A stretch of 64,000 nucleotides of DNA from Sphingorhabdus_B arenilitoris (GTDB taxonomy: Bacteria; Pseudomonadota; Alphaproteobacteria; Sphingomonadales; Sphingomonadaceae): the NCBI RefSeq assembly GCF_042651485.1, contig NZ_JBHSDH010000013.1, positions 62,001 through 126,000 on the forward strand. The letters run 5' to 3'. A program made the translations under genes and the position numbers. The notes beneath the pieces were generated by a model that was given only the letters and a program-made list of their open reading frames with translations, was not told where the DNA came from and made no database searches. Shown in pieces: positions 51,842 to 60,751 of this stretch (position 1 is the stretch's first letter; each line of letters opens with the position of its first letter).

Positions 51842-52897
51842 ATGACCAATCCCCCCATCACCGAATTGAATGACCGCACCCGCACGATTTTCCGGATGGT
51901 GGTGGAAAGCTATTTGGAAAGCGGCGCGCCGGTTGGTAGCCGCACGCTTAGCAAAGCGGGGAGTAAATTTGGCGGGCTCAACCTGTCGCCTGCATCCATC
52001 CGCAATGTCATGCAGGATTTAGAGGAGCTGGGCCTGCTGGCCGCGCCGCATACCAGTGCGGGGCGAATGCCTACTGAAATCGGTCTGCGGCTTTTCGTTG
52101 ACGGGATTATGCAAACCGCAGAGCCAAGCGCCGAGGAACAGCGCGCGATTGAATCGCAGATACAGGGCGAGGGGCCAATTGAAGAGGCCTTGGCGGCGGC
52201 GACTTCGGTTTTGTCGGGGCTGTCGGCTTGCGCGGGGCTGGTCATCGTTCCGCGCCGCGAGGCCGTGTTGAAGCAATTCAGCTTTGTGCGCCTTTCGCCG
52301 GTGCAGGCGTTGGCAATATTGGTCGGCGGTGATGGCAGCGTGGAAAACCGGCTTGTTGATATATCGCCGGCCATAACCGACAGCAGTTTGAATGAGGCCG
52401 CAAATTATATCACGGCGCGGCTTTCCGGTCTGACGCTTGCCGACGCGATGAAACGGCTGGATAGCGAAATCCGCGTCGAAAAGGCGGCGCTGGATAAAGC
52501 GAGCGCCAACCTTATTCGGCGGGGCCTTGCCATGTGGACGCTTGATGCCAATGAACGGCCGGTGATGATTGTGAAAGGGCAGTCCAACCTGCTCGATGAA
52601 AGCGCGGCGGTCGATTTGGACCGTGTTCGGCAATTACTGGATGAATTGGAAAATAAAGAGGAAATCGCCAAGTTGGTTGATAGCGCCCGCGATGCGACAT
52701 CGACCCGCATATTCATCGGCGCAGAAAATAACCTCTTCTCGCTCTCGGGCTCGTCGGTCATCGCATCGCCCTACCGCGACGAAGGCGGGCAGGTGGTCGG
52801 CGTGGTCGGCGTTATAGGGCCTACGCGGTTAAATTATGCCCGGATCGTGCCCATGGTCGATTTTACCGCACAAACGCTTAGCCGCTTGATGAAATAG
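51842..52897 (+). CDS. hrcA: Heat-inducible transcription repressor HrcA
   Basis: Represses groESL-type operons through CIRCE sites in many bacteria; GroEL acts as its chaperone. The N-terminal winged helix (ELNDRTRTIFRMVVESYLES, then VGSRTLSK) and the C-terminal ANDSFLENTLA-like domain are present. 351 residues. ATG at 51842 is the family start. Upstream TTGCAT (51806-51811) and TAGATA (51828-51833) could form a promoter that puts the start near the ATG. I see no CIRCE in the window, so its targets lie elsewhere. Confidence 0.93.
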   Translation: MTNPPITELNDRTRTIFRMVVESYLESGAPVGSRTLSKAGSKFGGLNLSPASIRNVMQDLEELGLLAAPHTSAGRMPTEIGLRLFVDGIMQTAEPSAEEQRAIESQIQGEGPIEEALAAATSVLSGLSACAGLVIVPRREAVLKQFSFVRLSPVQALAILVGGDGSVENRLVDISPAITDSSLNEAANYITARLSGLTLADAMKRLDSEIRVEKAALDKASANLIRRGLAMWTLDANERPVMIVKGQSNLLDESAAVDLDRVRQLLDELENKEEIAKLVDSARDATSTRIFIGAENNLFSLSGSSVIASPYRDEGGQVVGVVGVIGPTRLNYARIVPMVDFTAQTLSRLMK

Positions 52898-52975
52898 CAT
52901 GAGCGCTTATATGCGCTTCAGACGAAACAACTGGGTCCCACCGTGCGGGCCAATAATCAGAATGAAATTGGGGCT

Positions 52976-53560
52976 ATGACCGATAAAAAATCTAAACCAG
53001 TAGATGAAGCAGTTGAAAAGGAATTGGAAGGCGTTCCAGAGCATTTGTTGGACGAAGGCAGCGAAGAGGCAGAAGCAACCGAGGGTGACGCCGAGCGCAT
53101 TGCCGAGTTGGAGAATAAACTCGCCGAAGCGCAGCAAGAGATCCTATATGCAAAAGCCGATACGCAAAATGTTCGCCGCCGCATGGAAAAAGAAATCGCC
53201 GACGCACGCGCTTATGCCGCGACCGGCTTTGCCCGTGATATATTGTCGGTATCCGATAATTTGAGCCGCGCGCTGGAATCGATCCCGGCCGAGTTGCGCG
53301 AAGATGAAAAGATGAAAGGGCTGGTCATCGGCCTTGAAGCCACGGGGCGCGAGCTCGAAAGCGTCTTCACCAAAAACGGGATTACCCGGATAGCCGCTAT
53401 GGGCCTGCCGCTTGACCCCAATCAGCATCAGGCGATGGTCGAAATACCGAGTGCGGATGCCGAGCCCGGTACCATTGTGGCGGAAATGCAGGCCGGATAT
53501 ATGATTAAAGACCGCCTGCTGCGTCCAGCCATGGTGGGTGTCGCGAAGAAGCCCGATTAG
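52976..53560 (+). CDS. grpE: Nucleotide exchange factor GrpE
   Basis: Releases ADP from DnaK. 194 residues: acidic disordered N-terminus, a long coiled coil (AERIAELENKLAEAQQEILY to about residue 80), and the beta domain with GMPLDPNQHQAMVEIP-like residues (GLPLDPNQHQAMVEIP). ATG at 52976 is preferred over a GTG eleven codons earlier. Follows hrcA, as usual; dnaK-dnaJ are about 4 kb away. Confidence 0.95.
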   Translation: MTDKKSKPVDEAVEKELEGVPEHLLDEGSEEAEATEGDAERIAELENKLAEAQQEILYAKADTQNVRRRMEKEIADARAYAATGFARDILSVSDNLSRALESIPAELREDEKMKGLVIGLEATGRELESVFTKNGITRIAAMGLPLDPNQHQAMVEIPSADAEPGTIVAEMQAGYMIKDRLLRPAMVGVAKKPD

Positions 53561-53564
53561 GCCA

Positions 53565-54008
53565 TTATTTCGGTAGCTTTGCCAATCTTGCGTCAATCTG
53601 CGTTTTCAAACTGCTAAGCCACTTTTTTCCCGCTTTGGGGTTAAAGGCATCGATTGGCTGATGCCCTTTTTTGTTGTTGCATGGTTTGCAAGCGATTACC
53701 AAATTGAACAGATCCGATTTCCCGCCAAGTACCGTTGGCTCAACATGATCGAGTGTCCAATCAAGCGATGGCTCACCCTTCATAGCCTTGTTGCAATAGA
53801 AACAGTTGCCGCCATGAATTTTCATGGCGCTGCGCAAGGCTTTTTCCGCTCCGCAAGCGCCGGCACTGCTGCCCGCTACCTGATACAACATCGGGCCGCC
53901 ATCTGAGTGCAGCTTGATCGGCACAATCGCCCTATATGGTAGGTCATGTAAGCTGTGATAACAGGCTGAAAAGTCTATGACCGCCACAATTTTTGTCTGC
54001 ATATTCAT
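53565..54008 (-). CDS. HNH endonuclease domain protein
   Basis: 147 residues. The zinc Cys pairs are GGNCFYCNKAMKG and VIACKPCNNKKG, and the HNH core is LDHVEPTVLGGKSDLFNLV, where Asp-His provides the catalytic His and Asn is in DLFNLV. The N-terminal 60 residues are unlike known domains. It is a stand-alone gene, converging with grpE by a few bases and not linked to a phage or intron. Target unknown. Confidence 0.85.
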   Translation of the reverse strand: MNMQTKIVAVIDFSACYHSLHDLPYRAIVPIKLHSDGGPMLYQVAGSSAGACGAEKALRSAMKIHGGNCFYCNKAMKGEPSLDWTLDHVEPTVLGGKSDLFNLVIACKPCNNKKGHQPIDAFNPKAGKKWLSSLKTQIDARLAKLPK

Positions 54009-54060
54009 AAACAGAATGCTAGTGTAAAACGGTTAACAAATCTCTGATTACGGTAGCAGT

Positions 54061-54747
54061 TTATCCGCCCTTGCCAAACAGATAGCGGCCGGTCTTTATC
54101 GTGTGGAATACAAATATCATGGCCAATAAAGACCCCAATCCAACCGCGAATATGTCGAAAGGCGAAAATTGTTGTTGCGCAATGGGCCAGCTGATTGCTG
54201 TGTCGGTGCCATAGAAATACATGGCGAGAGTCATGGCCATTAGGATGAGCCGCACCTCTGTCGGTCCTCCGCCAAAATAGGTCAGGCGCATTACGCCGAA
54301 TATCTTGGCCGAAATGAACGTGTGAATTGATAGCAGTAAATAGCCTGCCAGTCCCGCAAGCGCTGTATCCATGCGCATATAGGGGCTCAAACCCATGCCC
54401 ATGATCAATAATCCATTGGCAAGCGCATCAAGGCTATGGTCAATAAAATACCCATAGTTGGGCCGTTCAATCTTGCGGTAGCGGGCGATGCTGCCATCGA
54501 GCGAATCGCCGAACCAATTTAGAGAAAAACCGATCAGGGTCAGGAACAACCATTCGGGCGCAAAATTGCTGAGCGCATAACCCAATGCGGCCATCACTGC
54601 GCCTGTAAAACCGATGCTGGTCAACAAATCGGGTGTCACCCACATGGGCAGGCGCGCGCATAGCCAATTCAGCATTCGGCGTTCGATCTTTGCCGTCAAA
54701 TTTTCCTGAATTCGGGTCGGTGCATCCATCGGGCTGGAGCCTTTCAT
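54061..54747 (-). CDS. CDP-alcohol phosphatidyltransferase family protein
   Basis: A 228-residue membrane enzyme that makes a phospholipid headgroup bond. The CDP-OH-P motif DG(x)2AR(x)8G(x)3D(x)3D is seen as DSLDGSIARYRKIERPNYGY followed by FIDHSLD. Six hydrophobic segments. Its alcohol partner is unknown. ATG at 54747 has only a weak ribosome-binding site; the Met six codons later (54729) has AAAGG upstream and is an alternative. Confidence 0.85.
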   Translation of the reverse strand: MKGSSPMDAPTRIQENLTAKIERRMLNWLCARLPMWVTPDLLTSIGFTGAVMAALGYALSNFAPEWLFLTLIGFSLNWFGDSLDGSIARYRKIERPNYGYFIDHSLDALANGLLIMGMGLSPYMRMDTALAGLAGYLLLSIHTFISAKIFGVMRLTYFGGGPTEVRLILMAMTLAMYFYGTDTAISWPIAQQQFSPFDIFAVGLGSLLAMIFVFHTIKTGRYLFGKGG

Positions 54748-54824
54748 CTGAAAAATCGCGCATTGCGCTTCTATTTAGGGAGCGGCAAGTGAAAAATGGT
54801 AACGCGCAGGCGGACTGACAGTTT

Positions 54825-56252
54825 GTGATTGATGGGTTGCCGCTGAACAGCTACCCGCCGTCTATGCAGCCACCCGCTCTTCCTTATCATCCTCGGCAAG
54901 CGTGGAGCCATGAACTGGCGGCCACGATCCGCCTCGCGTGGCCGCTTGTATGCACCAATGTCACTATGGCATTGATTGGGGCGACCGATGTTTTGATGAT
55001 CGGCTGGCTTGGTCCAACTCAGCTTGCGTCGGCCTCGCTTGGGTTTAACCTGGCCATGTTGTTGTCGATATTTTCGATGGGCTTGATAACCGCCGCCTCG
55101 CCGATGATGGCCAGCGAAATTGGCCGCAAACCCAATAGCGTGCGTGATGTCAGGCGCACATTCCGGCAATCTTTATGGACGGCGCTGATCATCTGTATCC
55201 CGATATGGGCAATATTATGGAACAGCGGCGACCTGCTGCTGCTATTGGGGCAAAAGCCGCAGCTGGCGGCGTTGGCGCAGGATTATGTACGCGCCTATAT
55301 GTGGTCGATCCTGCCATTTTTATGGACACTCGCGGCTCGTAATTTCCTTTCTGCGCTCGAAAAACCTATTTGGTCCCTGATTATTGGAATTGCCGGGGTC
55401 ATTGCCAATGCGATATTCAACTACGCTTTGATATTCGGTGAATTTGGCGCGCCAGCGCTTGGGGTCGTAGGCGCGGGGATTGGCAGTATTCTGGCCAATA
55501 GCTTCATGTTTCTATGCATGATCCTTGTTATATCCCGGCATAAGGATTTCCGCCGCTACCGCTTATTTGGCCGTTGGTGGCGCAGCGATTGGCCCCGCTT
55601 TAGGGAAATGTGGCGATTGGGGCTTCCTATTGGGATATCATTTGGGCTGGAAGGCGGCGTTTTTTCGGTCGCCGTGATGTTGATGGGTTTGATCAGCGTT
55701 GAGGCTGTGGCCGCCCATGCTATCGCGCTGCAAATCGCGTCTTTATCCTTCATGGTGCCCATGGGTTTGGGGCAGGCGGCGACGGTGCGCGTGGGCATTG
55801 GATATGGCCGTAAAGACGCAGCAATGATCCGCCGCGCGGGGTGGACCAGCTTTGTCCTGGGCACCGGTTTTATGACCGTCATGGCGGCTTTATTATGGAT
55901 TTTCCCGCAGCAGCTGATATCGATATTTTTACAAGACGCCGCTGCCAACCCTAACGTCGCTATGTTGGCGGTGCAATTCCTCGCGGTTGCAGCATTGTTT
56001 CAGATAGTGGACGGGGCGCAGGTGGTTGGGCAGGGGATGCTGCGCGGGCTGCATGACACCCGGATGCCAATGGTTATTGCCGGTTTTGGTTACTGGGTTG
56101 TCGGCATTGGTGTAGGCGCTTGGCTAGCATTTTCCGCTGGGTGGCAGGGCGTTGGTATTTGGACTGGTCTTGCCACAGGATTAGGAATAGTTGCCGTGCT
56201 GATCCTGATCCGGTGGACAATGCGGGCACGTTTAGGGTTGTTGCCCGCGTAA
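54825..56252 (+). CDS. MATE family efflux transporter
   Basis: A 475-residue multidrug/toxin exporter with twelve hydrophobic segments in two MatE repeats (LVCTNVTMALIGATDVLMIG and FSVAVMLMGLISVEAVAAHAI). GQAATVRVGIGYGRKD is typical of the family. Cation-coupled export of drugs or metabolites. GTG at 54825 is the listed start; ATG at 54864 is an alternative. Divergent from the phosphatidyltransferase. Confidence 0.9.
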   Translation: MIDGLPLNSYPPSMQPPALPYHPRQAWSHELAATIRLAWPLVCTNVTMALIGATDVLMIGWLGPTQLASASLGFNLAMLLSIFSMGLITAASPMMASEIGRKPNSVRDVRRTFRQSLWTALIICIPIWAILWNSGDLLLLLGQKPQLAALAQDYVRAYMWSILPFLWTLAARNFLSALEKPIWSLIIGIAGVIANAIFNYALIFGEFGAPALGVVGAGIGSILANSFMFLCMILVISRHKDFRRYRLFGRWWRSDWPRFREMWRLGLPIGISFGLEGGVFSVAVMLMGLISVEAVAAHAIALQIASLSFMVPMGLGQAATVRVGIGYGRKDAAMIRRAGWTSFVLGTGFMTVMAALLWIFPQQLISIFLQDAAANPNVAMLAVQFLAVAALFQIVDGAQVVGQGMLRGLHDTRMPMVIAGFGYWVVGIGVGAWLAFSAGWQGVGIWTGLATGLGIVAVLILIRWTMRARLGLLPA

Positions 56253-56260
56253 ATCCGGGC
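56243..56260. terminator. Hairpin around the MATE gene stop
   Basis: GCCCG (56243-56247) pairs with CGGGC (56256-56260); the TAA stop at 56250-56252 lies in the eight-base loop. It precedes the stop of the converging HExxH gene by three bases. Confidence 0.35.
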
Positions 56261-56262
56261 CA

Positions 56263-56727
56263 TCAAAAAGGCAATATGCCCTCATATTGCGATAGCGGCG
56301 GTGCGCCTGCGACTGCGACACCCTGACGCAATAGGAAAATATGCTTCACGATTTCGGCCTGTTGCTCAATGCCATATTGTTCCAGTCTCCAACCCGGTTT
56401 CAGACTGTAGTCATAACGGCAAAAGGGATGCCGTTTCAGCGGCAGGAATATGCCTTTTTGATGCTGCCACACATGGACCATTTCATGGATGAACAGCCCT
56501 TGCAACGATAATCGCTGATCGCAAAAATCATCGCAGAATAAATCACCCTTGGGATGGAACCACAAATGGCCATCGGGGGCCATCGTGATTCGACGGGGTT
56601 GGAACCACCACCATTTGCGTTTGTGTATTCGCACTTTTCCAAAGTCGATGGCATCTTTGAAAATCGACTGGACAAGTGCGACTTCCCGCTGTGTCAGCGG
56701 CCTTCCCGTTGGATGGGCTCCGAACAT
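56263..56727 (-). CDS. Small HExxH protein (DUF4157/vgr-related-like)
   Basis: 154 residues with no signal peptide. The zinc-binding motif HEMVHVWQHQKG (about residues 80-91) resembles the HExxH of DUF4157 proteins, which are cores of contractile injection systems or peptidoglycan enzymes. The N-terminal half is basic (KVRIHKRKWWWFQPRR). Similar sphingomonad proteins are annotated as vgr-related. No secretion-system genes are nearby. It sits between the PCu(A)C and MATE genes. Confidence 0.6.
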   Translation of the reverse strand: MFGAHPTGRPLTQREVALVQSIFKDAIDFGKVRIHKRKWWWFQPRRITMAPDGHLWFHPKGDLFCDDFCDQRLSLQGLFIHEMVHVWQHQKGIFLPLKRHPFCRYDYSLKPGWRLEQYGIEQQAEIVKHIFLLRQGVAVAGAPPLSQYEGILPF

Positions 56728-56730
56728 GGA

Positions 56731-57207
56731 TCAGGTAACTTTCTTGCGTTCATCCGGTATTGTGCCGTCTGCTTCCTGAACAACGGCATCAACCAATATC
56801 CTGTCGCCGTTGGAGAATATATATTCGGTTTCCATTTCACCCAAACGGCGGGCACGAAGGTTTACGCCCCAAACCATGACATGTTTTCCGCCGCGCTTAA
56901 ATTCGACCTTTGACCGGGCGGCGACGGGAACATTGTTCAGTGGGGCCATTGTCATTGCGCCGGTTTTCGGGTCTTTGCCGCTTTCATGTATTTCCGAACG
57001 GATGATTGACGGCGACACCACGCGCAATAGCTTCACATCCTCTGTCCCGCCATGAACGGTGAAATATAAAGCGGACGGGTTGCTATCAACCGGCGAGAGG
57101 ACCAACACAGCCTCATCAACACGCAATTTAGGGGGATCGCCGCATCCTGCCAAAGACATCGCCAACGCTGCCGCAATTGCCAATTTCATCTTCCTGTTTT
57201 TATACAT
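56731..57207 (-). CDS. PCu(A)C copper chaperone lipoprotein
   Basis: 158 residues. A lipobox AMSLAGC is near residue 21. The copper motif H(M)x10Mx21HxM is seen: EIHESGKDPKTGAMTM (His and Met) followed by KRGGKHVMVWG (His and Met). Delivers copper to cytochrome oxidase CuA in the periplasm. ATG at 57207 is chosen; another ATG immediately upstream and one at 57189 are possible. It lies four bases upstream of the HExxH gene. Confidence 0.85.
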   Translation of the reverse strand: MYKNRKMKLAIAAALAMSLAGCGDPPKLRVDEAVLVLSPVDSNPSALYFTVHGGTEDVKLLRVVSPSIIRSEIHESGKDPKTGAMTMAPLNNVPVAARSKVEFKRGGKHVMVWGVNLRARRLGEMETEYIFSNGDRILVDAVVQEADGTIPDERKKVT

Positions 57208-57281
57208 CATCTTAGGCCTTTTCATCCTTGTCCAAAAAAGGGGCATATCCGCATTTTTATTCTATCTAGGAAGCCCAATCT

Positions 57282-57312
57282 CTTGTGCCAAGGAATTTGT
57301 CTCCTATATCGC
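57282..57312 (+). promoter_or_regulatory. Candidate RpoH (sigma-32) promoter of dnaKJ
   Basis: CTTG (57282-57285) is followed after exactly 17 bases by CCTATATCGC (57303-57312), matching the alphaproteobacterial heat-shock consensus CTTG-N17/18-CYTATNTNNG at all but the last position. It lies about 115 bases before the dnaK ATG, a long leader. No CIRCE is seen. Confidence 0.65.
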
Positions 57313-57426
57313 CGTTGAAACATGGGCTGATAATTGCTCATGTCCTGGGATCAAGTCGGTGCCTGATGGGCTGGCTTGGCGAAGGGAGTTATTGTTTTTA
57401 ATATGAAATATCGGGGTAAGATATAA

Positions 57427-59343
57427 ATGGCTAAAGTTATTGGCATTGATTTGGGAACAACCAACAGCTGCGTTGCAGTAATGGACGGCGGCAAGCCCAA
57501 GGTTATCGAAAATGCGGAAGGCGCGCGCACTACGCCGTCAATCGTCGCTTTTGCAAAAGATGGTGAGCGCCTGATCGGGCAGCCTGCCAAACGGCAAGCG
57601 GTGACCAATCCAGAAAGCACAATTTTCGCGGTAAAGCGCCTAATCGGTCGCCGGTTTGACGATCCGATGACGAAAAAAGATATGGAGCTGGTGCCCTATA
57701 ATATCGTCAAAGGCAAAAATGGCGATGCGTGGGTCGAAGCCGGTGGTGAGAAATATTCGCCATCACAAATTTCCGCATTCACCCTGCAGAAAATGAAGGA
57801 AACAGCGGAAAGCTATTTGGGTGAAACAGTGACGCAGGCCGTTATCACTGTGCCTGCCTATTTTAACGATGCCCAGCGGCAAGCGACGAAGGATGCTGGT
57901 CAGATCGCGGGCTTAGAAGTGCTGCGCATTATCAACGAACCGACTGCGGCGGCGCTGGCTTATGGCCTTGATAAAGATGAGAATAAAACTATCGCGGTTT
58001 ATGACCTTGGCGGCGGTACATTCGATATTTCTATCTTGGAAGTTGGTGATGGCGTTTTTGAAGTAAAATCGACCAACGGCGACACTTTCCTAGGCGGAGA
58101 AGATTTTGACAGCAAACTGGTCGAGTTTTTGGCTTCGGATTTCCAAAAAGCAGAGAGCATTGATCTTACCAAAGATAAATTGGCGCTGCAGCGTTTGAAA
58201 GAAGCATCGGAAAAGGCCAAGATTGAGCTGTCCTCTGCGCAATCGACAGAGGTTAACCTGCCTTTCATTACTGCTGACCAAAATGGGCCTAAGCATTTGG
58301 TGAAAAATATCACCCGTGCAGACCTTGAAAAGCTGGTCGAAGATTTGATCAAGCGGACGTTGGAGCCGTGCAAGAAAGCAATCGCGGATGCCGGCGTGAA
58401 AGCAGCGGATATTGATGAGGTCGTCATGGTCGGCGGCATGACCCGTATGCCTAAAGTGCGCGAAGTTGTGAAAAATTTCTTTGGCAAAGAACCGCATACC
58501 GGTGTGAACCCGGATGAAGTGGTTGCCATGGGCGCGGCTATTCAAGCTGGTGTGTTGCAGGGCGACGTGAAAGACGTGCTGTTGCTGGATGTCACTCCGC
58601 TTTCGCTGGGAATTGAGACATTGGGCGGCGTATTCACGCGTATGATTGACCGCAACACGACGATCCCGACGAAGAAGAGCCAAGTTTATTCGACGGCCGA
58701 TGATAACCAGAATGCTGTTACCATCCGCGTATTCCAAGGCGAGCGTGAAATGGCGGCGGATAACAAGCTGCTTGGCAATTTCGACCTTGTTGGCATTCCG
58801 CCTGCGCCGCGCGGTGTTCCGCAGATTGAGGTGACTTTCGACATTGACGCAAACGGCCTCGTTAGCGTGACAGCAAAGGACAAGGGCACCGGCAAAGAGC
58901 AGCAGATCAAAATTCAGGCCTCGGGCGGATTGTCCGATGCGGATATTGATCAAATGGTCCAAGATGCGGAGAAATTTGCCGAAGAAGATAAAAAGCGTCG
59001 GGCATCGGCAGAGGCGAAGAATAACGCCGAGAGTCTGGTCCACACCACGGAGAAGCAACTGGAAGAACATGGCGACAAAATTGACGCTGGTTTGAAAGGT
59101 GAAATCGAAGCCGCTGTTGCCGAAACCAAAACGGCGATTGAAAGCGACGATGCCGATGCAATGACCGAAAAAGCAGCGGCATTGGCGCAAGTGGCCATGA
59201 AGCTGGGTGAAGCGATTTATAAAGAAGAGCAAGCCAAAGCAGCATCTGGCGAAGGGGAAGCGGAAGCCGCTCCTGCTGATGATAATGTCGTTGACGCAGA
59301 ATTTTCGGAAGTCGATGAAGACGCCGAAGCTAAAAAAGACTGA
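57427..59343 (+). CDS. dnaK: Molecular chaperone DnaK
   Basis: Hsp70 chaperone of 638 residues. AKVIGIDLGTTNSCVAV is the ATP-binding loop; VYDLGGGTFDISILEV is the phosphate-2 loop. The substrate-binding domain (about residues 395-510) and the acidic C-terminus with the conserved DDNVVDAEFSEVDED are present. GGGGTAAG upstream supports the ATG. Heat-shock promoter upstream; dnaJ follows after a hairpin. Confidence 0.98.
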   Translation: MAKVIGIDLGTTNSCVAVMDGGKPKVIENAEGARTTPSIVAFAKDGERLIGQPAKRQAVTNPESTIFAVKRLIGRRFDDPMTKKDMELVPYNIVKGKNGDAWVEAGGEKYSPSQISAFTLQKMKETAESYLGETVTQAVITVPAYFNDAQRQATKDAGQIAGLEVLRIINEPTAAALAYGLDKDENKTIAVYDLGGGTFDISILEVGDGVFEVKSTNGDTFLGGEDFDSKLVEFLASDFQKAESIDLTKDKLALQRLKEASEKAKIELSSAQSTEVNLPFITADQNGPKHLVKNITRADLEKLVEDLIKRTLEPCKKAIADAGVKAADIDEVVMVGGMTRMPKVREVVKNFFGKEPHTGVNPDEVVAMGAAIQAGVLQGDVKDVLLLDVTPLSLGIETLGGVFTRMIDRNTTIPTKKSQVYSTADDNQNAVTIRVFQGEREMAADNKLLGNFDLVGIPPAPRGVPQIEVTFDIDANGLVSVTAKDKGTGKEQQIKIQASGGLSDADIDQMVQDAEKFAEEDKKRRASAEAKNNAESLVHTTEKQLEEHGDKIDAGLKGEIEAAVAETKTAIESDDADAMTEKAAALAQVAMKLGEAIYKEEQAKAASGEGEAEAAPADDNVVDAEFSEVDEDAEAKKD

Positions 59344-59355
59344 ATGTGACTATTC

Positions 59356-59387
59356 GCCGTCACCCGCCTGAAAAGCTGGGTGACGGC
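59356..59387 (+). terminator. Hairpin between dnaK and dnaJ
   Basis: GCCGTCACCC (59356-59365) and GGGTGACGGC (59378-59387) form a 10-bp stem with a 12-base loop, between the dnaK stop (59341-59343) and the dnaJ start (59411). Without a T-run it probably attenuates transcription or stabilises dnaK mRNA rather than terminating fully. Confidence 0.5.
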
Positions 59388-59410
59388 CACAAAAATGGGG
59401 ACAATCGGTC

Positions 59411-60544
59411 ATGAGTCTTGATATAGACTATTATGAGCTGCTTGAAGTCGAAAGAACAGCCGACGATAAAACGCTGAAATCGGCTTACCGCCGTATCGCC
59501 ATGCAATGCCACCCGGATCGCAATCCCGGCGATGCAGAGGCAGAAGCAAAGTTCAAAGCCGTCAGCCAGGCTTATGATTGCCTGAAAGATCCGCAAAAGC
59601 GCGCTGCCTATGATCAATATGGTAAAGCGGCCTTTGAAAATGGCGGTGCCGGCGGTTTTGGCGGCGGAACTGGTGCGCAGGGCTTTGGTGATTTTGCTGA
59701 TATATTCGAAAGCTTTTTCGGTGGCGGCGCGGGCGGTGGCCGCGGGCGCGGTCCTGCGCGCGGGGCCGATTTGCGCTATGATATGGAAATCGGGCTAGAT
59801 GAAGCGTTTCACGGCAAAACCGCCGAAATCGCCATCGATGTCGCGGTTCAATGCGGCGATTGCAGCGGGTCGGGCGCGGCATCGGGATCGGGATCGCGCA
59901 CCTGCGGAATGTGTTCGGGACATGGAAAGGTTCGCGCACAGCAAGGCTTTTTCGTTGTTGAGCGCACTTGCCCCACCTGTCATGGCCGTGGGGAAGTGAT
60001 TGAGCATCCTTGCCGCAAATGCCGCGGTGAAGGACGCGTTGATGAACGCAAGGCGATCAGCATCGAAGTACCGCCGGGAGTCGACGAAGGCACACGGATC
60101 CGCGTTGCTGGAAAAGGGGAAGCCGGACCGCGCGGAGCTGCACCGGGTGATCTGTATATTTTTATCCATGTATCGCGCCACCGGATGTTTGAGCGAGATG
60201 GTACGACATTATTCTGCCGTGCGCCGATCAGCTTCACCAAGGCCGCATTGGGCGGTGAGATTGAAATCCCCGGACTGGACGGTCAAAAACATGTCGTTGC
60301 CATCCCTGCTGGTATTCAATCGGGCAAGCAATTGCGTCAACGCGGCGCTGGCATGCCGGTTTTGCAGGGGCGTGGGCGCGGGGATATGGTCATCCAAATT
60401 GATGTTGAAACACCGACCAAATTAACGGCACGGCAAAAAGAGTTGCTGTGTGAATTTAGAGAAACCGAAACCGGCGAAGAATGCCCGCAATCCAGGGGCT
60501 TTTTTGATAAGGTTAAAGGCATTTGGGATGAGCTGACCGATTAG
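59411..60544 (+). CDS. dnaJ: Molecular chaperone DnaJ
   Basis: Hsp40 partner of DnaK, 377 residues. J domain with HPDRNPGD (the HPD motif), a Gly-rich linker (about residues 75-120), and four zinc CXXCXGXG repeats: CGDCSGSG, CGMCSGHG, CPTCHGRG and CRKCRGEG. The C-terminal substrate-binding domains follow. Complete and typical. Confidence 0.98.
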   Translation: MSLDIDYYELLEVERTADDKTLKSAYRRIAMQCHPDRNPGDAEAEAKFKAVSQAYDCLKDPQKRAAYDQYGKAAFENGGAGGFGGGTGAQGFGDFADIFESFFGGGAGGGRGRGPARGADLRYDMEIGLDEAFHGKTAEIAIDVAVQCGDCSGSGAASGSGSRTCGMCSGHGKVRAQQGFFVVERTCPTCHGRGEVIEHPCRKCRGEGRVDERKAISIEVPPGVDEGTRIRVAGKGEAGPRGAAPGDLYIFIHVSRHRMFERDGTTLFCRAPISFTKAALGGEIEIPGLDGQKHVVAIPAGIQSGKQLRQRGAGMPVLQGRGRGDMVIQIDVETPTKLTARQKELLCEFRETETGEECPQSRGFFDKVKGIWDELTD

Positions 60545-60751
60545 GGCCAGAGCCCGTAATTTGCGCTTTGGTCGCCGTCTTGCAATGTCCTTATTTCAGC
60601 CGAGTTTATGAATATATCGGCGCCGCCGCTTGTATTAAACGGTCATAGCCCGTAACAAATTTAATCAAGACGGCGAATATGTATACGTGCTGCATAAATA
60701 TAGATGGCGCACGCAATCGTGTGCCTTGCAAATTTACGGGAAGGACAGAAT

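Noticed and set aside
58090..59232. A 380-codon minus-strand frame opposite dnaK
   Set aside because: Long antisense frames are a codon-usage artefact over highly expressed genes; the dnaK frame is complete and its motifs are intact.
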